Virus record (IMG/VR): IMGVR_UViG_3300007546_000020
Location: 1 to 26,344 of that record
DNA from: a virus
DNA: 26,344 bases
Strand: one strand, 5' to 3'
The notes under the pieces were generated by a model, which saw only the letters and a program-made list of their open reading frames with translations, was not told where the DNA came from and did no database searches. This document shows positions 11,901 through 20,539 of the stretch, in pieces (the first letter of the stretch is position 1; every line of letters begins with the position of its first letter). The position numbers were made by a program, and so were the translations under genes.

Positions 11901-14900
11901 TCTTGTTCAAGATTTATCAAATCTCTTTCTCTTCTATCTGTGTTCGCAAAAGTTCTTTCATCATAAACATCAGCATTCGCATAATAGTTAAACGATAATG
12001 CATTTTGCAATTCATCAACATATCTTCTTAAACCTTGACCGCCAATATATTTAAAACTTAACTGTACTTTAGCTAACATTGGTTGTACACCAATACCTTC
12101 TGGGTTTAAGTCCCATACTAATGGATCGTAAGATATGTTTAAATTGTTTATAATTATCTTGGTGTGGTAAAAATCACCGATTCTTAGAACACAGACTGGT
12201 GGTCTACCAAATGCCGTGTTTTTAGCGTCACAATTAGCCTCACCATTGTTTTTAAGAATAGTATCACCTGGTCTCATGCACTGTTGTAGGAAGGTTAATC
12301 TAGCGTTTAAACCTTCTGGTGTCATCGAGTGGAACGCAGGTGTAAAGTATTTTAATTTTTGTTTTAAACTATTGTACACTATTGGTGCTTCCTCAGATAA
12401 AAACTCAAAATAATCACATTCGGTTAATAGTTTATTTAATATTCTTTGTGCAATTTCTCTTTTTGTTACATTTGTAGATGATAATGGATTATCATCATAT
12501 AATGGTGGTTTTTCTTCTGGTGGAAATGTCTTAATAATCGGTATTTCTTTAGGGATTACACCAGTGTTGATCTCAACTCGTCTAGCGTATGATGCGATTG
12601 AGGATAAGTTACCACAAACAACATCTGCTTTTTTTCTATTTATTTGAGTGGCTGAGCCATTTGAAGTTCTTATTGACACACAAGTACCTATATAATCGTT
12701 ATCGATTAAAGTACCATTAGGTTTAAATTTACCTAAAACTTTGTCACGCTCATTATGCGTCTTAACCATATAATACATTTCAGTTGTACCATCATTATTA
12801 TACGGTATTTCATAATAATCATATTCAACCCCATCAACTTTAGTTGTTTTAGGCCCACCAAATAAATCTTTATACTCAGTCCCTGGTGTTTTTGAAAAAA
12901 CATCATAAGTTGTTAAACCATTTGCCGCTTCTACGTTTAATGTGATTTTTTGTTTTAGTGATTCACCTTTAATACCTCTAAATAAAACGATATCTTTTGT
13001 GTCCTCTAAATTTTTAACAAACAAATCGTTTATGTTTGTTTTATTTATCTCAACACCAGCTTCATTATAACATACAACACCTAAAGATTCACTGGTAAAT
13101 ACATCTCTAACTAACCATTTAACAACAGAAACAAATCGTCTCGCTGCTAACTTATCATTATATTTGTTAATCGCATCTAAACTATACCCAGGTGCCGATG
13201 GTGATGCGTGTGCCACCATGTTTATGGTTAAATCATACTTTTTAACTTTACCATAATTCTCAGCTGAGTAGTCAGATTTTAATGTATCTAAATATTGTTT
13301 TTCGTAACCATATATTTTTGTTTGCCCAGTCTTTTTATTAAAGAAATAATCAGAAGGTTCTGACATTTTTTTACCTATGGTTCTGTCGTATCTAATCCAG
13401 CTTTTTGAGTTACTAGTATAATTAAGTCTAATCGCCTCTTCTTTGTATTCTGAGTTTTGACTTAATTCAATACCTTCGGATAGTTTTCTATATGTTTCAA
13501 AATAAACGTCATATGGTTCAACAACAAAACTTGTACCCGTTTTGGTATACGATGTTGATGGTAATGGTATGTCATTTTCGAAAAATAATCTAAAATTAGG
13601 TATAAATGGTTGTGTCTCAGTTGTTGAGTCGATTTTTACTGTTGAATCCTTAGCAGCATCACCATCAAATATCTTTTTTCTTAATGTATCATTAGGTAAT
13701 CTAACATCTAAATCACTAATAACCTTTTTAAAATACTCTATATCTGAATCACTAAATACACCCCATATTCTCGCTAATTCAAAGGTGTCATATTCCAAAC
13801 AACCAGCCCAGAAAGCAGCTAATAATTCATCAACCTCACCATCTGTTAATGCGGCAAATTCTTTTTGTACTAATAAATTAAGTACTGTTGGGTGGTCAAC
13901 TACTATATCCCATGATAAAGTACCAGATCTTTCAGTGTTGTTATACGTATAAATCGGTTCTGGTCTACCTAAGAATTGGTGGGTTGTCCAGTTTGTTGTT
14001 GTGTCGTCAGTAAATCTAATGTTATATGGTGGGAACCACATAATTCTTCCACCGTTAGCACCTTTTTCACATGCTGGTAAGTCTGTAAATAATGTTGATT
14101 CTCTCCAAGCTAAATTTTCGATTGAGAACATGTATTTTCTAGCTCTTCTTTCACCAAAGGCTTCAACAACAGCGTCACCAACACCATCACCTAATCTACC
14201 GTAACCTTCGTTAACGTTAAGTGCTGATGGGTGTATATTTAAATTACCGTATCTATCTAATACGGAGTTTCTTTCTTTTCTATTTAATTCTTTCCATCTA
14301 ATAAGATCTGTGATCTTTGTAAATGGTTTTGACTTGGTCCAAGCTCTACAAAGCTCGACCTCATTATACATTCTAGTATCGTCACGGTTACCTGATTTAT
14401 CTAGCCCTGGGACTAAATATTTAAACCCGATTATTTTACCGTCATCACCAAAAATTTCTTTCCTAAATGGGGTTATTACACCACTACTTTTTGGCGCAAA
14501 ACTATATCCATCGCTAAATTTAGTTTTTGTTTGGTCAATTGATCTAATTGCAACATTTTCTAAACCACTTTCTAGTAATTTTTGTGTCGTTGCTAAAATT
14601 GAGCAATCTCTAAATTTAAACGCACTAGTATCGTTTGATCTAGTTTTATCTGTTAACCTACCATCCCAAATATCGGTAGTCGTTTCTTTATTTATTGGAT
14701 CTAAAAACGTTTCTTTGGTTGGGCCTCTCCAAACAAAAGAAGTTTTAACTGACCCGTATTTAGATACGGTTTCAACACCAGGTTCAGAAAAAGGAGCACC
14801 TGGGTTGGTGGGGTCAAATGTTATTGCTTTCGTTAACTCACTATTACCTTTAACCTGTAAACCGTTTCTATCTTGTAGTAAATAAAATAATGGGTTAAGG

Positions 14901-17668
14901 CCGCCACTTATATATGTTTTAAACACATCGGTTGATCCTTGTGATTTGGCTAAACTACCAATCATTTTTAAATTAGTACCATCTAATTTATTAACGAATT
15001 CTGGTGTATATTTATTAATACCTAAATTAGTAAACAAAGAGAATCTTTGCCCCCTACCAGTTCTATCGATTCTTTCTAAATCTCTCTCGTCTAATTTCCT
15101 ATCTGACTCATAATCCTCAAAACAAGTCGGTCTTAAAACCACACCATCATCTCCTAAATATGATTGTGCATATGTTGTTAAACCGTTTACACCCGCTACA
15201 TCGGATAAGAAACTAGCCACCTTACCTAAACCACCTGGTAACGTTGTTATATCGTTATTACCATTTATATCAAAAATAGCTTTACCTGGGTTTTTTATAG
15301 CTTCAATAATTTTTAACGGGTTTGTAACAATATCGTCTAGAGCTGTATAACCCAAAGCTTCAGCTGCAACTTTAGCAGCAACATTAGCTTCTAAATGAAA
15401 CTTTAATTGTAACGCACCAATTTGTGCTAATACAGTGTCATTTTTAACGCCTGGCTCGGTTAATAAATTAGCCAAATCCAAATCAGTACCTAATAAAGCA
15501 CTTAATGGTGTTGAGGCTGTTGGTAAATTAATAAAGTCAGAAAATTGCAGATTAGTTGGGTCTGAGTTATTTAACTTATCGGCAGTTAAGTATGGATTCT
15601 GAGGCGTGTTCGGTGAATTATTTAATGATAACTCTCTAGTGTTATCAATTAACTCTGTTGCCTCAGCTTGATATCTATTTAGTGCGTTTGAATTAATCCA
15701 AGCTAATTCAAATGGACTTAATTGTGCTTGGTTTAATACTGTGAAATCATTTATAACTGTATCACCACCAATCGGTATGATCCCTGGATTTGCCAATGTA
15801 AATTGGTCGGTTACATCATTAGGATCTTTAATTAAATTTTTATTAAATAAACTAATTCGTAATGGGTTTGCAATAGTAACAACATCACCAGGATTTGAAT
15901 TTTGCATGGTGTTTATTGTTGTCATTGTACCTCTACCAGAAAGATATTGAGCTGTTAAAGCAGCGTTTGCTGTTAAATCACCCAAACCAGTTGTAATGTC
16001 TCCTGGTGTATTTAATGTCATTGATAAGTTCAACGCTCTTGGCGTTAACGCATCAGATAGTACGTCACCAGGGTTTAGTACGTTAAAATTGTTAATAACT
16101 GTATCGGTACCTCTACCAGCTAAGTATTGTGCAGCGATAGATCCACTTAAATTTGTTAAACCAGCCGTAATATCAACTGGGGTATTTAAGTTCATATTAA
16201 GGTTTAACTGTCTTGGTGTTAAAGCCTGTAATAAAACGGTACCTGGGTTTAAGTTAGGGAAATCATTAATTGTCGTATCCGTGCCTCTACCAGATAAATA
16301 TTGCGCTGCAAATGAACCACTAAGATTATTTAAACCAGCTGTGATATCAACTGGGGTATTTAATGTTCTGTTAAAGTTTAATTGTCTTGGTGCAACGGCA
16401 TCAGATTGAACATTACCTGGATTTACATTTGTATAGTCATTTATAACCGAAAATGATCCACGTCCAGATAAATATTGTGCGGCATATCCGCCACTTAGGT
16501 TGTTTAAACCAGCGTCTATGTCTGCTGGAGTATTTAATGTTCTGTTAAAGTTTAATTGTCTTGGTGTTAACGCATCAGATAATACATCGCCAGGGTTTAA
16601 GTTTGGTGACGTGCCTATTTGTGTAAAAGAACCTTTACCCGATAAATATTGTGAAGCTATTATTGAGTTTGGTGTTAAATTTTGTACGCCAGAAGTAATA
16701 TCTGTCGGTGTTACCAGTGTTTGTGAAAAGTTAAATATTCTTGGTTGTATTGCATCACTTAATACTGTACCTGGGTTGGCAACCACATAATCATTTATTA
16801 CCGAAAATGAACCTCTGCCAGCTAAGTATTGTGCGGCAATTGCTGCATTTGGACTTAAATCATTTAACCCATCTTCTATATCCGCTGGGGTATTTAAGTT
16901 CCTACTAAAATCTAAATTTCTTGGTGCAACGGCATCTGTTAATACGTCACCAGGGTTTATTACGTTAAAATCGTTTATAACTGAAAACGATCCACGTCCA
17001 GATAGATACTGAGCTGCAAAAGTTTGATTAGGCGTCAAATCTTGAACACCTGAGGTTATATCAGCTGGGGTATTTAAGTTTTTAGCTAAGTCTAAATTTC
17101 TAGGGTCAATTGCATCTGTTAGGACGTCACCTGGATTTTTAACATTGAAGTCATTTATAATTGTGAATGACCCCCTACCAGATAAATATTGAACAGAAAA
17201 AGCTCCGTTTGGTGTCAAATCTTGAACACCAGCTGTTATATCCGCTGGGGTGTTTAAGTTTTTATTTAAATCTAATGTTCTTGGGTCGATGGCTTCTGTT
17301 AAAACATCACCAGGGTTTACGTTTGAAAAGTCGTTAATATTTGTCACTTCACCTCTACCATCCAAGAAAGAACTAGCGTAGGCAGCTGAAGCTGATAAAT
17401 CGTTAACACCAGTAACAATGTCATTTGGTGTGTTTAATGTCTTGTTTAAATTTAACGTTCTCGCTGGTATACCATCTGTATTGATATCCCCAGGATTTTT
17501 GACATTATAATAGTTTATTAACGCATCTTGCCCTATTGAATCCAAATAAGCACTTACGGTGACAGAGTTTGTCAAATTAACCAAACCAGTAACCACGTCT
17601 GGTGGAGACTGTAAATTTAAATTTAAAATCGTAGTTCTAAATTCGCCAGATATACTTTTAAGACCCAT
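8963..17668 (-). CDS. Giant baseplate protein (2901 aa) with N-terminal repeats and OmpA-like module
   Basis: A 2901-aa protein of roughly 320 kDa. Residues 1-645 are about eleven repeats of 54-60 aa (see the repeat entry). Residues about 1205-1251 carry 'GGRIMWFPPYNIRFTD' and 'FLGRPEPIYTYNNTERSGTL', a segment I associate with very large phage tail proteins. Residues about 1360-1525 look like an OmpA C-terminal domain: 'FRLFFENDIPLP' as first strand and 'NDKLAARRFVSVVKWL' as the conserved helix. Residues about 2597-2624 are a low-complexity Thr/Gly linker. The rest is Asn/Tyr-rich with no clear enzyme motif. The ATG at 17666-17668 lies 28 bp after the second tape-measure gene. The location between tape measures and a gp53-like wedge protein argues for a baseplate component. 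No signal peptide is visible, so the OmpA-like part probably works in the virion rather than as an exported host protein. Confidence 0.7.
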   Translation of the reverse strand: MGLKSISGEFRTTILNLNLQSPPDVVTGLVNLTNSVTVSAYLDSIGQDALINYYNVKNPGDINTDGIPARTLNLNKTLNTPNDIVTGVNDLSASAAYASSFLDGRGEVTNINDFSNVNPGDVLTEAIDPRTLDLNKNLNTPADITAGVQDLTPNGAFSVQYLSGRGSFTIINDFNVKNPGDVLTDAIDPRNLDLAKNLNTPADITSGVQDLTPNQTFAAQYLSGRGSFSVINDFNVINPGDVLTDAVAPRNLDFSRNLNTPADIEDGLNDLSPNAAIAAQYLAGRGSFSVINDYVVANPGTVLSDAIQPRIFNFSQTLVTPTDITSGVQNLTPNSIIASQYLSGKGSFTQIGTSPNLNPGDVLSDALTPRQLNFNRTLNTPADIDAGLNNLSGGYAAQYLSGRGSFSVINDYTNVNPGNVQSDAVAPRQLNFNRTLNTPVDITAGLNNLSGSFAAQYLSGRGTDTTINDFPNLNPGTVLLQALTPRQLNLNMNLNTPVDITAGLTNLSGSIAAQYLAGRGTDTVINNFNVLNPGDVLSDALTPRALNLSMTLNTPGDITTGLGDLTANAALTAQYLSGRGTMTTINTMQNSNPGDVVTIANPLRISLFNKNLIKDPNDVTDQFTLANPGIIPIGGDTVINDFTVLNQAQLSPFELAWINSNALNRYQAEATELIDNTRELSLNNSPNTPQNPYLTADKLNNSDPTNLQFSDFINLPTASTPLSALLGTDLDLANLLTEPGVKNDTVLAQIGALQLKFHLEANVAAKVAAEALGYTALDDIVTNPLKIIEAIKNPGKAIFDINGNNDITTLPGGLGKVASFLSDVAGVNGLTTYAQSYLGDDGVVLRPTCFEDYESDRKLDERDLERIDRTGRGQRFSLFTNLGINKYTPEFVNKLDGTNLKMIGSLAKSQGSTDVFKTYISGGLNPLFYLLQDRNGLQVKGNSELTKAITFDPTNPGAPFSEPGVETVSKYGSVKTSFVWRGPTKETFLDPINKETTTDIWDGRLTDKTRSNDTSAFKFRDCSILATTQKLLESGLENVAIRSIDQTKTKFSDGYSFAPKSSGVITPFRKEIFGDDGKIIGFKYLVPGLDKSGNRDDTRMYNEVELCRAWTKSKPFTKITDLIRWKELNRKERNSVLDRYGNLNIHPSALNVNEGYGRLGDGVGDAVVEAFGERRARKYMFSIENLAWRESTLFTDLPACEKGANGGRIMWFPPYNIRFTDDTTTNWTTHQFLGRPEPIYTYNNTERSGTLSWDIVVDHPTVLNLLVQKEFAALTDGEVDELLAAFWAGCLEYDTFELARIWGVFSDSDIEYFKKVISDLDVRLPNDTLRKKIFDGDAAKDSTVKIDSTTETQPFIPNFRLFFENDIPLPSTSYTKTGTSFVVEPYDVYFETYRKLSEGIELSQNSEYKEEAIRLNYTSNSKSWIRYDRTIGKKMSEPSDYFFNKKTGQTKIYGYEKQYLDTLKSDYSAENYGKVKKYDLTINMVAHASPSAPGYSLDAINKYNDKLAARRFVSVVKWLVRDVFTSESLGVVCYNEAGVEINKTNINDLFVKNLEDTKDIVLFRGIKGESLKQKITLNVEAANGLTTYDVFSKTPGTEYKDLFGGPKTTKVDGVEYDYYEIPYNNDGTTEMYYMVKTHNERDKVLGKFKPNGTLIDNDYIGTCVSIRTSNGSATQINRKKADVVCGNLSSIASYARRVEINTGVIPKEIPIIKTFPPEEKPPLYDDNPLSSTNVTKREIAQRILNKLLTECDYFEFLSEEAPIVYNSLKQKLKYFTPAFHSMTPEGLNARLTFLQQCMRPGDTILKNNGEANCDAKNTAFGRPPVCVLRIGDFYHTKIIINNLNISYDPLVWDLNPEGIGVQPMLAKVQLSFKYIGGQGLRRYVDELQNALSFNYYANADVYDERTFANTDRRERDLINLEQDFFAQNSLDLIPIVNRAELITPLEPTLDLPAGTVGVMSKRLVPKLAGGTYYNSLVAATVYENRFYPAEACVIYQGQYYVRKDTNSGQIFLPTDTNNWTAVDHSNFGEFAFRQEYGRTYIQRYEINYKNIFGEMYKTFGEYVHALVYGEEKVQSTVYDDYQVLKSILKSKNYNKPISTTGDTIQSMIDAITGNTIPVGAVSGMTYFEIFNKVAVDKKYIEVNDVFKKHPLFLDRNNNKPEQFEALKLNLHPQEYMFKVGNGLGIPYAFNALTGATNNGRSDKFFPGSFTDGFTSYFEGVSETGGIFFKDSATSLRTYNEIMENFSKEFKTKLRLNLLPIWDNKYDKDLKVFKNYYSKLDNGHRIIIRSYLTSLFDSYYNELKSADEEMSNVINDKIAKLSVILAGLSLPLYGYDARKVDESRVQLYEVIPNAKKLGVKGTDLFGYEPYTHYKKLGYAGGDVLAFSDIKTIYDDVENGWDGQTSPSFSDYVGMGNGLYFFKQLTNMSYTGTTTGETTSVMKEYERNMTAIATKAFNFPALENMPNLYNFENLLPKAKAFSNLSAVINFGTGDYYFNTAYSFNPLEFGNTATERTLETTADNLVTRTASGDIVSTLNNSYIDNDYGMKYTWEKINYEILDFSNKTLDLMLSDSLEIKTNDVDLLYTPNLEFDVQLDSLTGVTIGVTTGTTTGTTTGATTGATTGTSESFVVTKQSLFYYGDNKKPNDNINPINYYLFNDQNPNITGTDLQQTLTKLNEVLPYEFTINNDYVNALPNGIKNQLKPVSGTTFNEKIKLTAIQEMVFMDFFVRLDQDKETHINLLKQYCYEAFSVPANIKDKPKQVEDYLNKRKKDVDLVLGQIFMLFSAFISELNSPITSLNKDISETKTNTVKNINKNLFSSTSEFLPSSDEIMNKMIKGSDEQYTLIMRETSKLDSTIVRNLKLFTKYKKDPIINLKSVEEPKVVVKNETTQLAEEYPELYQ
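9798..9881 (-). repeat. 12-bp minisatellite encoding a Thr/Gly linker
   Basis: Seven imperfect 12-bp units run head to tail, with a plus-strand consensus close to GTACCAGTAGTT. They encode TG-T tetrapeptides at about residues 2597-2624 of the 2901-aa protein. The last two or three units are more diverged. The unit length is a multiple of three, so copy-number change keeps the frame. It is probably a flexible linker between domains. Confidence 0.8.
13097..13595 (-). other. OmpA C-terminal-like module inside the 2901-aa protein
   Basis: Residues about 1358-1525 contain the two ends of an OmpA-type peptidoglycan-binding domain: a first strand 'LFFENDIP' and the motif 'AHAS..APGY', followed by 'NDKLAARRFVSVVKWL'. 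The last part matches the E. coli OmpA segment NQGLSERRAQSVVDYL, including the paired arginines, as I recall that sequence. The aspartate of OmpA's 'G(H/Y)TD', which contacts diaminopimelate, is a serine here (AHAS), and about 100 residues are inserted after the first strand. The fold is plausible; peptidoglycan binding is uncertain. Confidence 0.55.
15734..17668 (-). repeat. Tandem coding repeat array, about 11 units of 174-180 bp
   Basis: The first 645 residues of the 2901-aa protein are about eleven head-to-tail units. By hand count they start near residues 1, 58, 118, 178, 238, 298, 358, 416, 474, 532 and 592. The consensus begins 'NPGDVLSDAL.PR.LNLN', continues 'LNTP.DI..G..NL' and ends 'AAQYLSGRGS...INDF.V'. 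Most units are 60 aa; three are 58 aa. The first and last units are degenerate. At the DNA level, units near 16356-16392 and 16530-16566 share an identical 37-bp stretch exactly 174 bp apart, which suggests recent duplication or gene conversion. All spacing is a multiple of 3, so the array is coding and is not a CRISPR. Confidence 0.85.
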
Positions 17669-17672
17669 ATCT

Positions 17673-17680
17673 TATAAATA
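17673..17680. promoter_or_regulatory. TATAAATA motif upstream of the 2901-aa gene
   Basis: An exact TATAAATA (plus-strand reading) sits 4 bp before the start codon of the 2901-aa gene, in a 28-bp gap. It equals the T4 late-promoter core but points away from the gene; on the coding strand it reads TATTTATA. It is one of six copies, all intergenic. Its function is unknown. Confidence 0.4.
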
Positions 17681-17696
17681 TTGTTTTAATTTTTTT

Positions 17697-20489
17697 TTAT
17701 CCAACACTTTGTATTGGTGTTACACCAAAATTAACCACATAGTTTGCGCTACCATATTCATGTTTAGCCATTGTGGTTTCTATGAATTTACCAAACATTT
17801 GTGGGTCTGATTCATAAAGTTCTTTTGCTGTTATTATTCGTTTACCGTCTTCTGAGTCATGTTCAATTGCCCCAGAAACGTTTACTGTTAATGTTGTATT
17901 TGATCCATTACCACCCATAGCATTTTTATATGCTTGACCAAAAGCTAATTCATCTAAGAAGGCAACGGCATCACCCTTACCACCTTTGATGTATTGGCCA
18001 TTAGCGTATACCATGGCGTCTTGCACCTTTTTAACATCTTGACCATTCTTACGTTCCCATTCTCCTTCTTTAACAAAGTCAAGACCCATTAAATCCAAAT
18101 ATGTTTGATCTGAAAAACCTCCACCTTTTAATGCTTCTGTAGTTAGTGCTTGTTTAGCTTCATTACCACCAGTAAAGGCATCAGAAAAGTCAGCTGTACC
18201 TCTTCTATATCTAGCAAAAGAGTGTGCATATAAATCTTGTGCCGCACTTTCCATACCTAGAGTTGATGTTGCTAAACCACCTAAGAAATCAACAGTACCC
18301 ATAACATAGTTACCTAAACCACCTAGAAGGTCTCCACCAAAACTAGATTGATCATCTTCTTTTCTAACTTTTTTAATTTCATTGGCAATTGGTTTCTCAT
18401 TGTTAATACCAATACTTTTTGCGATATCTGAAGTTCTCTTATCACTTTCCTGTAATGATAAACCAGCTTTAAAAAACGCATCGCCAACAAATGGTAATTC
18501 TTTAAGTGCTTTAAATATTTCACCAAAAGTTATTTTAACATACGGTAAAATTGTTTCAGTTGCAAAACCAACAACTTTTCCAAAAACTTTTTGCATTTTT
18601 TGGAAAAAGGTTCCCTCGCCACTCATTATTTTTTGTACATCTGTTAAGAATGTATTAAATTCCGTTAAAAAGAATCTTATCGCTTTATCAAGAACACCTC
18701 CTGGTGTGAATAAAGCTTCGACAGCTGGCATCATTACATCGGCAATTGTCTTACCTAATTTTTCTATTCTTTGTAATGTGCCTTCATCTTCTAGATATTC
18801 GTTTAATTTTGTAAATATTGGCATTAAACCAATAGCAAATCGATCCAAAACGATTTGGAATCTTTCCGAAAGATTTAACCTTTGTTGAGCCGCATTTTCA
18901 TTAGCTTTTCTTTGTGCCAATATACCTTTTAATTGGTCTTCACTGGTTATCGTACTTAATAATTGGTTGACACCATTGGCCATCTTAATCTCGTATTGAC
19001 CATTTTTATTCATGGTTATTAAGTTAGATAAAGCCATTTTGTCTTCATCATTAAAACCCATCAAGTTAGCACCAGTTCTAGCTAGACTGTTCATTTTATC
19101 CATAACTTTGGCTTGTTCAACAGAAGCTTTTATCATTTCATCTGGATTCTGGCCAAGTGCATCGGCAACCTCTCTTAATATTTGTCTTTGTGCTGGTGGG
19201 ATGACAAACTCACCCTTAGAATTTTTTTCCGCTAGATTCGCAGCTGATTTTATTAATCTTTCAGACATACCATCAGCATCGTTCATTGAACCGTTCATTA
19301 ATGAAAATGCGTCACCGAATTGTTGAGCAAATTCTCCACCAAGTACTTGAATTTTGGCGGCAGCTTCAACGGCTTTTTCTGGGCTAAAGAACGAATCCTT
19401 AAATGAATTAATCGATTCAGCTAGATTAAATCTAAGTGTTTCAGCTTTTGCCGCTAATTTGGTTAAATCTTCCACACTCCTACCAAAACCAACGCCAGTT
19501 AAATTTTTGACAACCTCAGTTGTTGTTTTTAATACTTTAGTTTGGTTTAAATTGAATCTAGCAGCTATGTTTCTACCTTTGTCCGCAACTTTCATTGTCG
19601 TTGCTAATGAATAACCTAAATTATCGAATTCGGCAACCATTTTAGTTACGCCATCAACCGCTAAACCAGTACTATAACCTAATTTAACGATAGCTGTTAG
19701 CTCTTCTGGACTAAATATTCTATTCTTACCCGTTTCTTCACTAAAACCTCTTATAATTTTAGCTATATCTTCTATCTTACCACCATAACCTATTATTTCG
19801 TTATATATACTAGATCCTTCTTTTAATAACGACCTGTATTCTTGGTAAGTCATACCAATATCGGCTGATAAGTTTCCTACAGCACTTTGTAATTCTAAAA
19901 ATAATTTCCAAGCTTTTTCTATCGGGAATATAATATCAAATAAGCCCTTTGCTATATTCCACACTGTACCCAATATGCTTTTAAAGATATCACCTAACCA
20001 ACTAAAATTACTGGTGATGAAACCACCTACCTTACCCATCATATTAAAGCTCTTACCAAGAAACCCTACGGATGATTTTGCGGTATCATAATTTACTTCT
20101 TGTATCTCTTTCTCTATCTCTAATTGCTGCTTTTTCTTTTTAATCATATCAGCCGTGGACTTTTTACCCTCGGCCATTAGTTTGTTATAAACAACACCTA
20201 AGTTATTTATTTGATCTTCTGTTTGTTTTATCGCCTTTCTAGATTTCTTTAGATTTTCAGCGTCTTGGGCCATTTCTTTAGAGAATCTTTTCATATTCCC
20301 CCAAATACTTTGGCTTTTTAAATCCCACTCCCTACCAGCGGCTTTTTTTGCGTTAATGGCATCATACATTGAAAGCATGTCTTTAACATGTTCAGCTTCT
20401 TCCCTTGCACTAATAATACCATTTTGCCTAGCCTGTTCTAGGGTTTTCATGGTTGCGTCTAAATTTTTAAAAAAATCGCCTTGAGCCAT
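17697..20489 (-). CDS. Tape measure protein, second copy (930 aa)
   Basis: A 930-aa protein with tape-measure architecture. Residues 1-65 begin MAQGD, residues about 65-135 are a charged helix likely to form a coiled coil, and residues about 140-200 are hydrophobic ('WLGDIFKSILGTVWNIAKGL'). A long Ala/Lys/Glu-rich helical body follows. The C-terminus carries 'ANGQYIKGGKGDAVAFLDEL', a segment common at tape-measure ends. It is clearly paralogous to the 865-aa protein encoded just upstream and is colinear with it over most of its length (for example 'NLSADIGM' against 'NISANIGL', and 'FSPEKAVEAAA' against 'TDPEKAVEVAA'). Such proteins fill the tail tube and set its length; at about 0.15 nm per residue this one suggests a tail near 140 nm. 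The start at 20487-20489 has no Shine-Dalgarno. A tape-measure role is well supported; which paralogue sets the length is not. Confidence 0.75.
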   Translation of the reverse strand: MAQGDFFKNLDATMKTLEQARQNGIISAREEAEHVKDMLSMYDAINAKKAAGREWDLKSQSIWGNMKRFSKEMAQDAENLKKSRKAIKQTEDQINNLGVVYNKLMAEGKKSTADMIKKKKQQLEIEKEIQEVNYDTAKSSVGFLGKSFNMMGKVGGFITSNFSWLGDIFKSILGTVWNIAKGLFDIIFPIEKAWKLFLELQSAVGNLSADIGMTYQEYRSLLKEGSSIYNEIIGYGGKIEDIAKIIRGFSEETGKNRIFSPEELTAIVKLGYSTGLAVDGVTKMVAEFDNLGYSLATTMKVADKGRNIAARFNLNQTKVLKTTTEVVKNLTGVGFGRSVEDLTKLAAKAETLRFNLAESINSFKDSFFSPEKAVEAAAKIQVLGGEFAQQFGDAFSLMNGSMNDADGMSERLIKSAANLAEKNSKGEFVIPPAQRQILREVADALGQNPDEMIKASVEQAKVMDKMNSLARTGANLMGFNDEDKMALSNLITMNKNGQYEIKMANGVNQLLSTITSEDQLKGILAQRKANENAAQQRLNLSERFQIVLDRFAIGLMPIFTKLNEYLEDEGTLQRIEKLGKTIADVMMPAVEALFTPGGVLDKAIRFFLTEFNTFLTDVQKIMSGEGTFFQKMQKVFGKVVGFATETILPYVKITFGEIFKALKELPFVGDAFFKAGLSLQESDKRTSDIAKSIGINNEKPIANEIKKVRKEDDQSSFGGDLLGGLGNYVMGTVDFLGGLATSTLGMESAAQDLYAHSFARYRRGTADFSDAFTGGNEAKQALTTEALKGGGFSDQTYLDLMGLDFVKEGEWERKNGQDVKKVQDAMVYANGQYIKGGKGDAVAFLDELAFGQAYKNAMGGNGSNTTLTVNVSGAIEHDSEDGKRIITAKELYESDPQMFGKFIETTMAKHEYGSANYVVNFGVTPIQSVG

Positions 20490-20517
20490 AATATAATATT
20501 AATCATTATTCTATAAC

Positions 20518-20525
20518 TATAAATA
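20518..20525. promoter_or_regulatory. TATAAATA motif between the two tape-measure genes
   Basis: An exact TATAAATA (plus reading) lies in the 50-bp gap between the tape-measure genes, 28 bp before the start of the downstream one. The flank AACTATAAATAGATACT resembles the two 22-bp repeats near 26125-26189, where TATAAATAGTACT occurs. It may be a promoter or processing signal for the second tape-measure gene, since no other promoter is evident there. Confidence 0.4.
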
Positions 20526-20539
20526 GATACTAGATCATT

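Noticed and set aside
14310-14885. A 191-codon plus-strand open frame, and similar frames at 13542-13952, 11028-11393, 15996-16409 and 18382-18888
   Set aside because: Each is antisense to a well-supported minus-strand gene and has no recognisable protein features. The ones at 15996-16790 simply mirror the repeat array.
15734-17668. CRISPR array or non-coding tandem repeat
   Set aside because: The 174-180-bp period is a multiple of three, the whole unit is conserved as protein, and there are no variable spacers.
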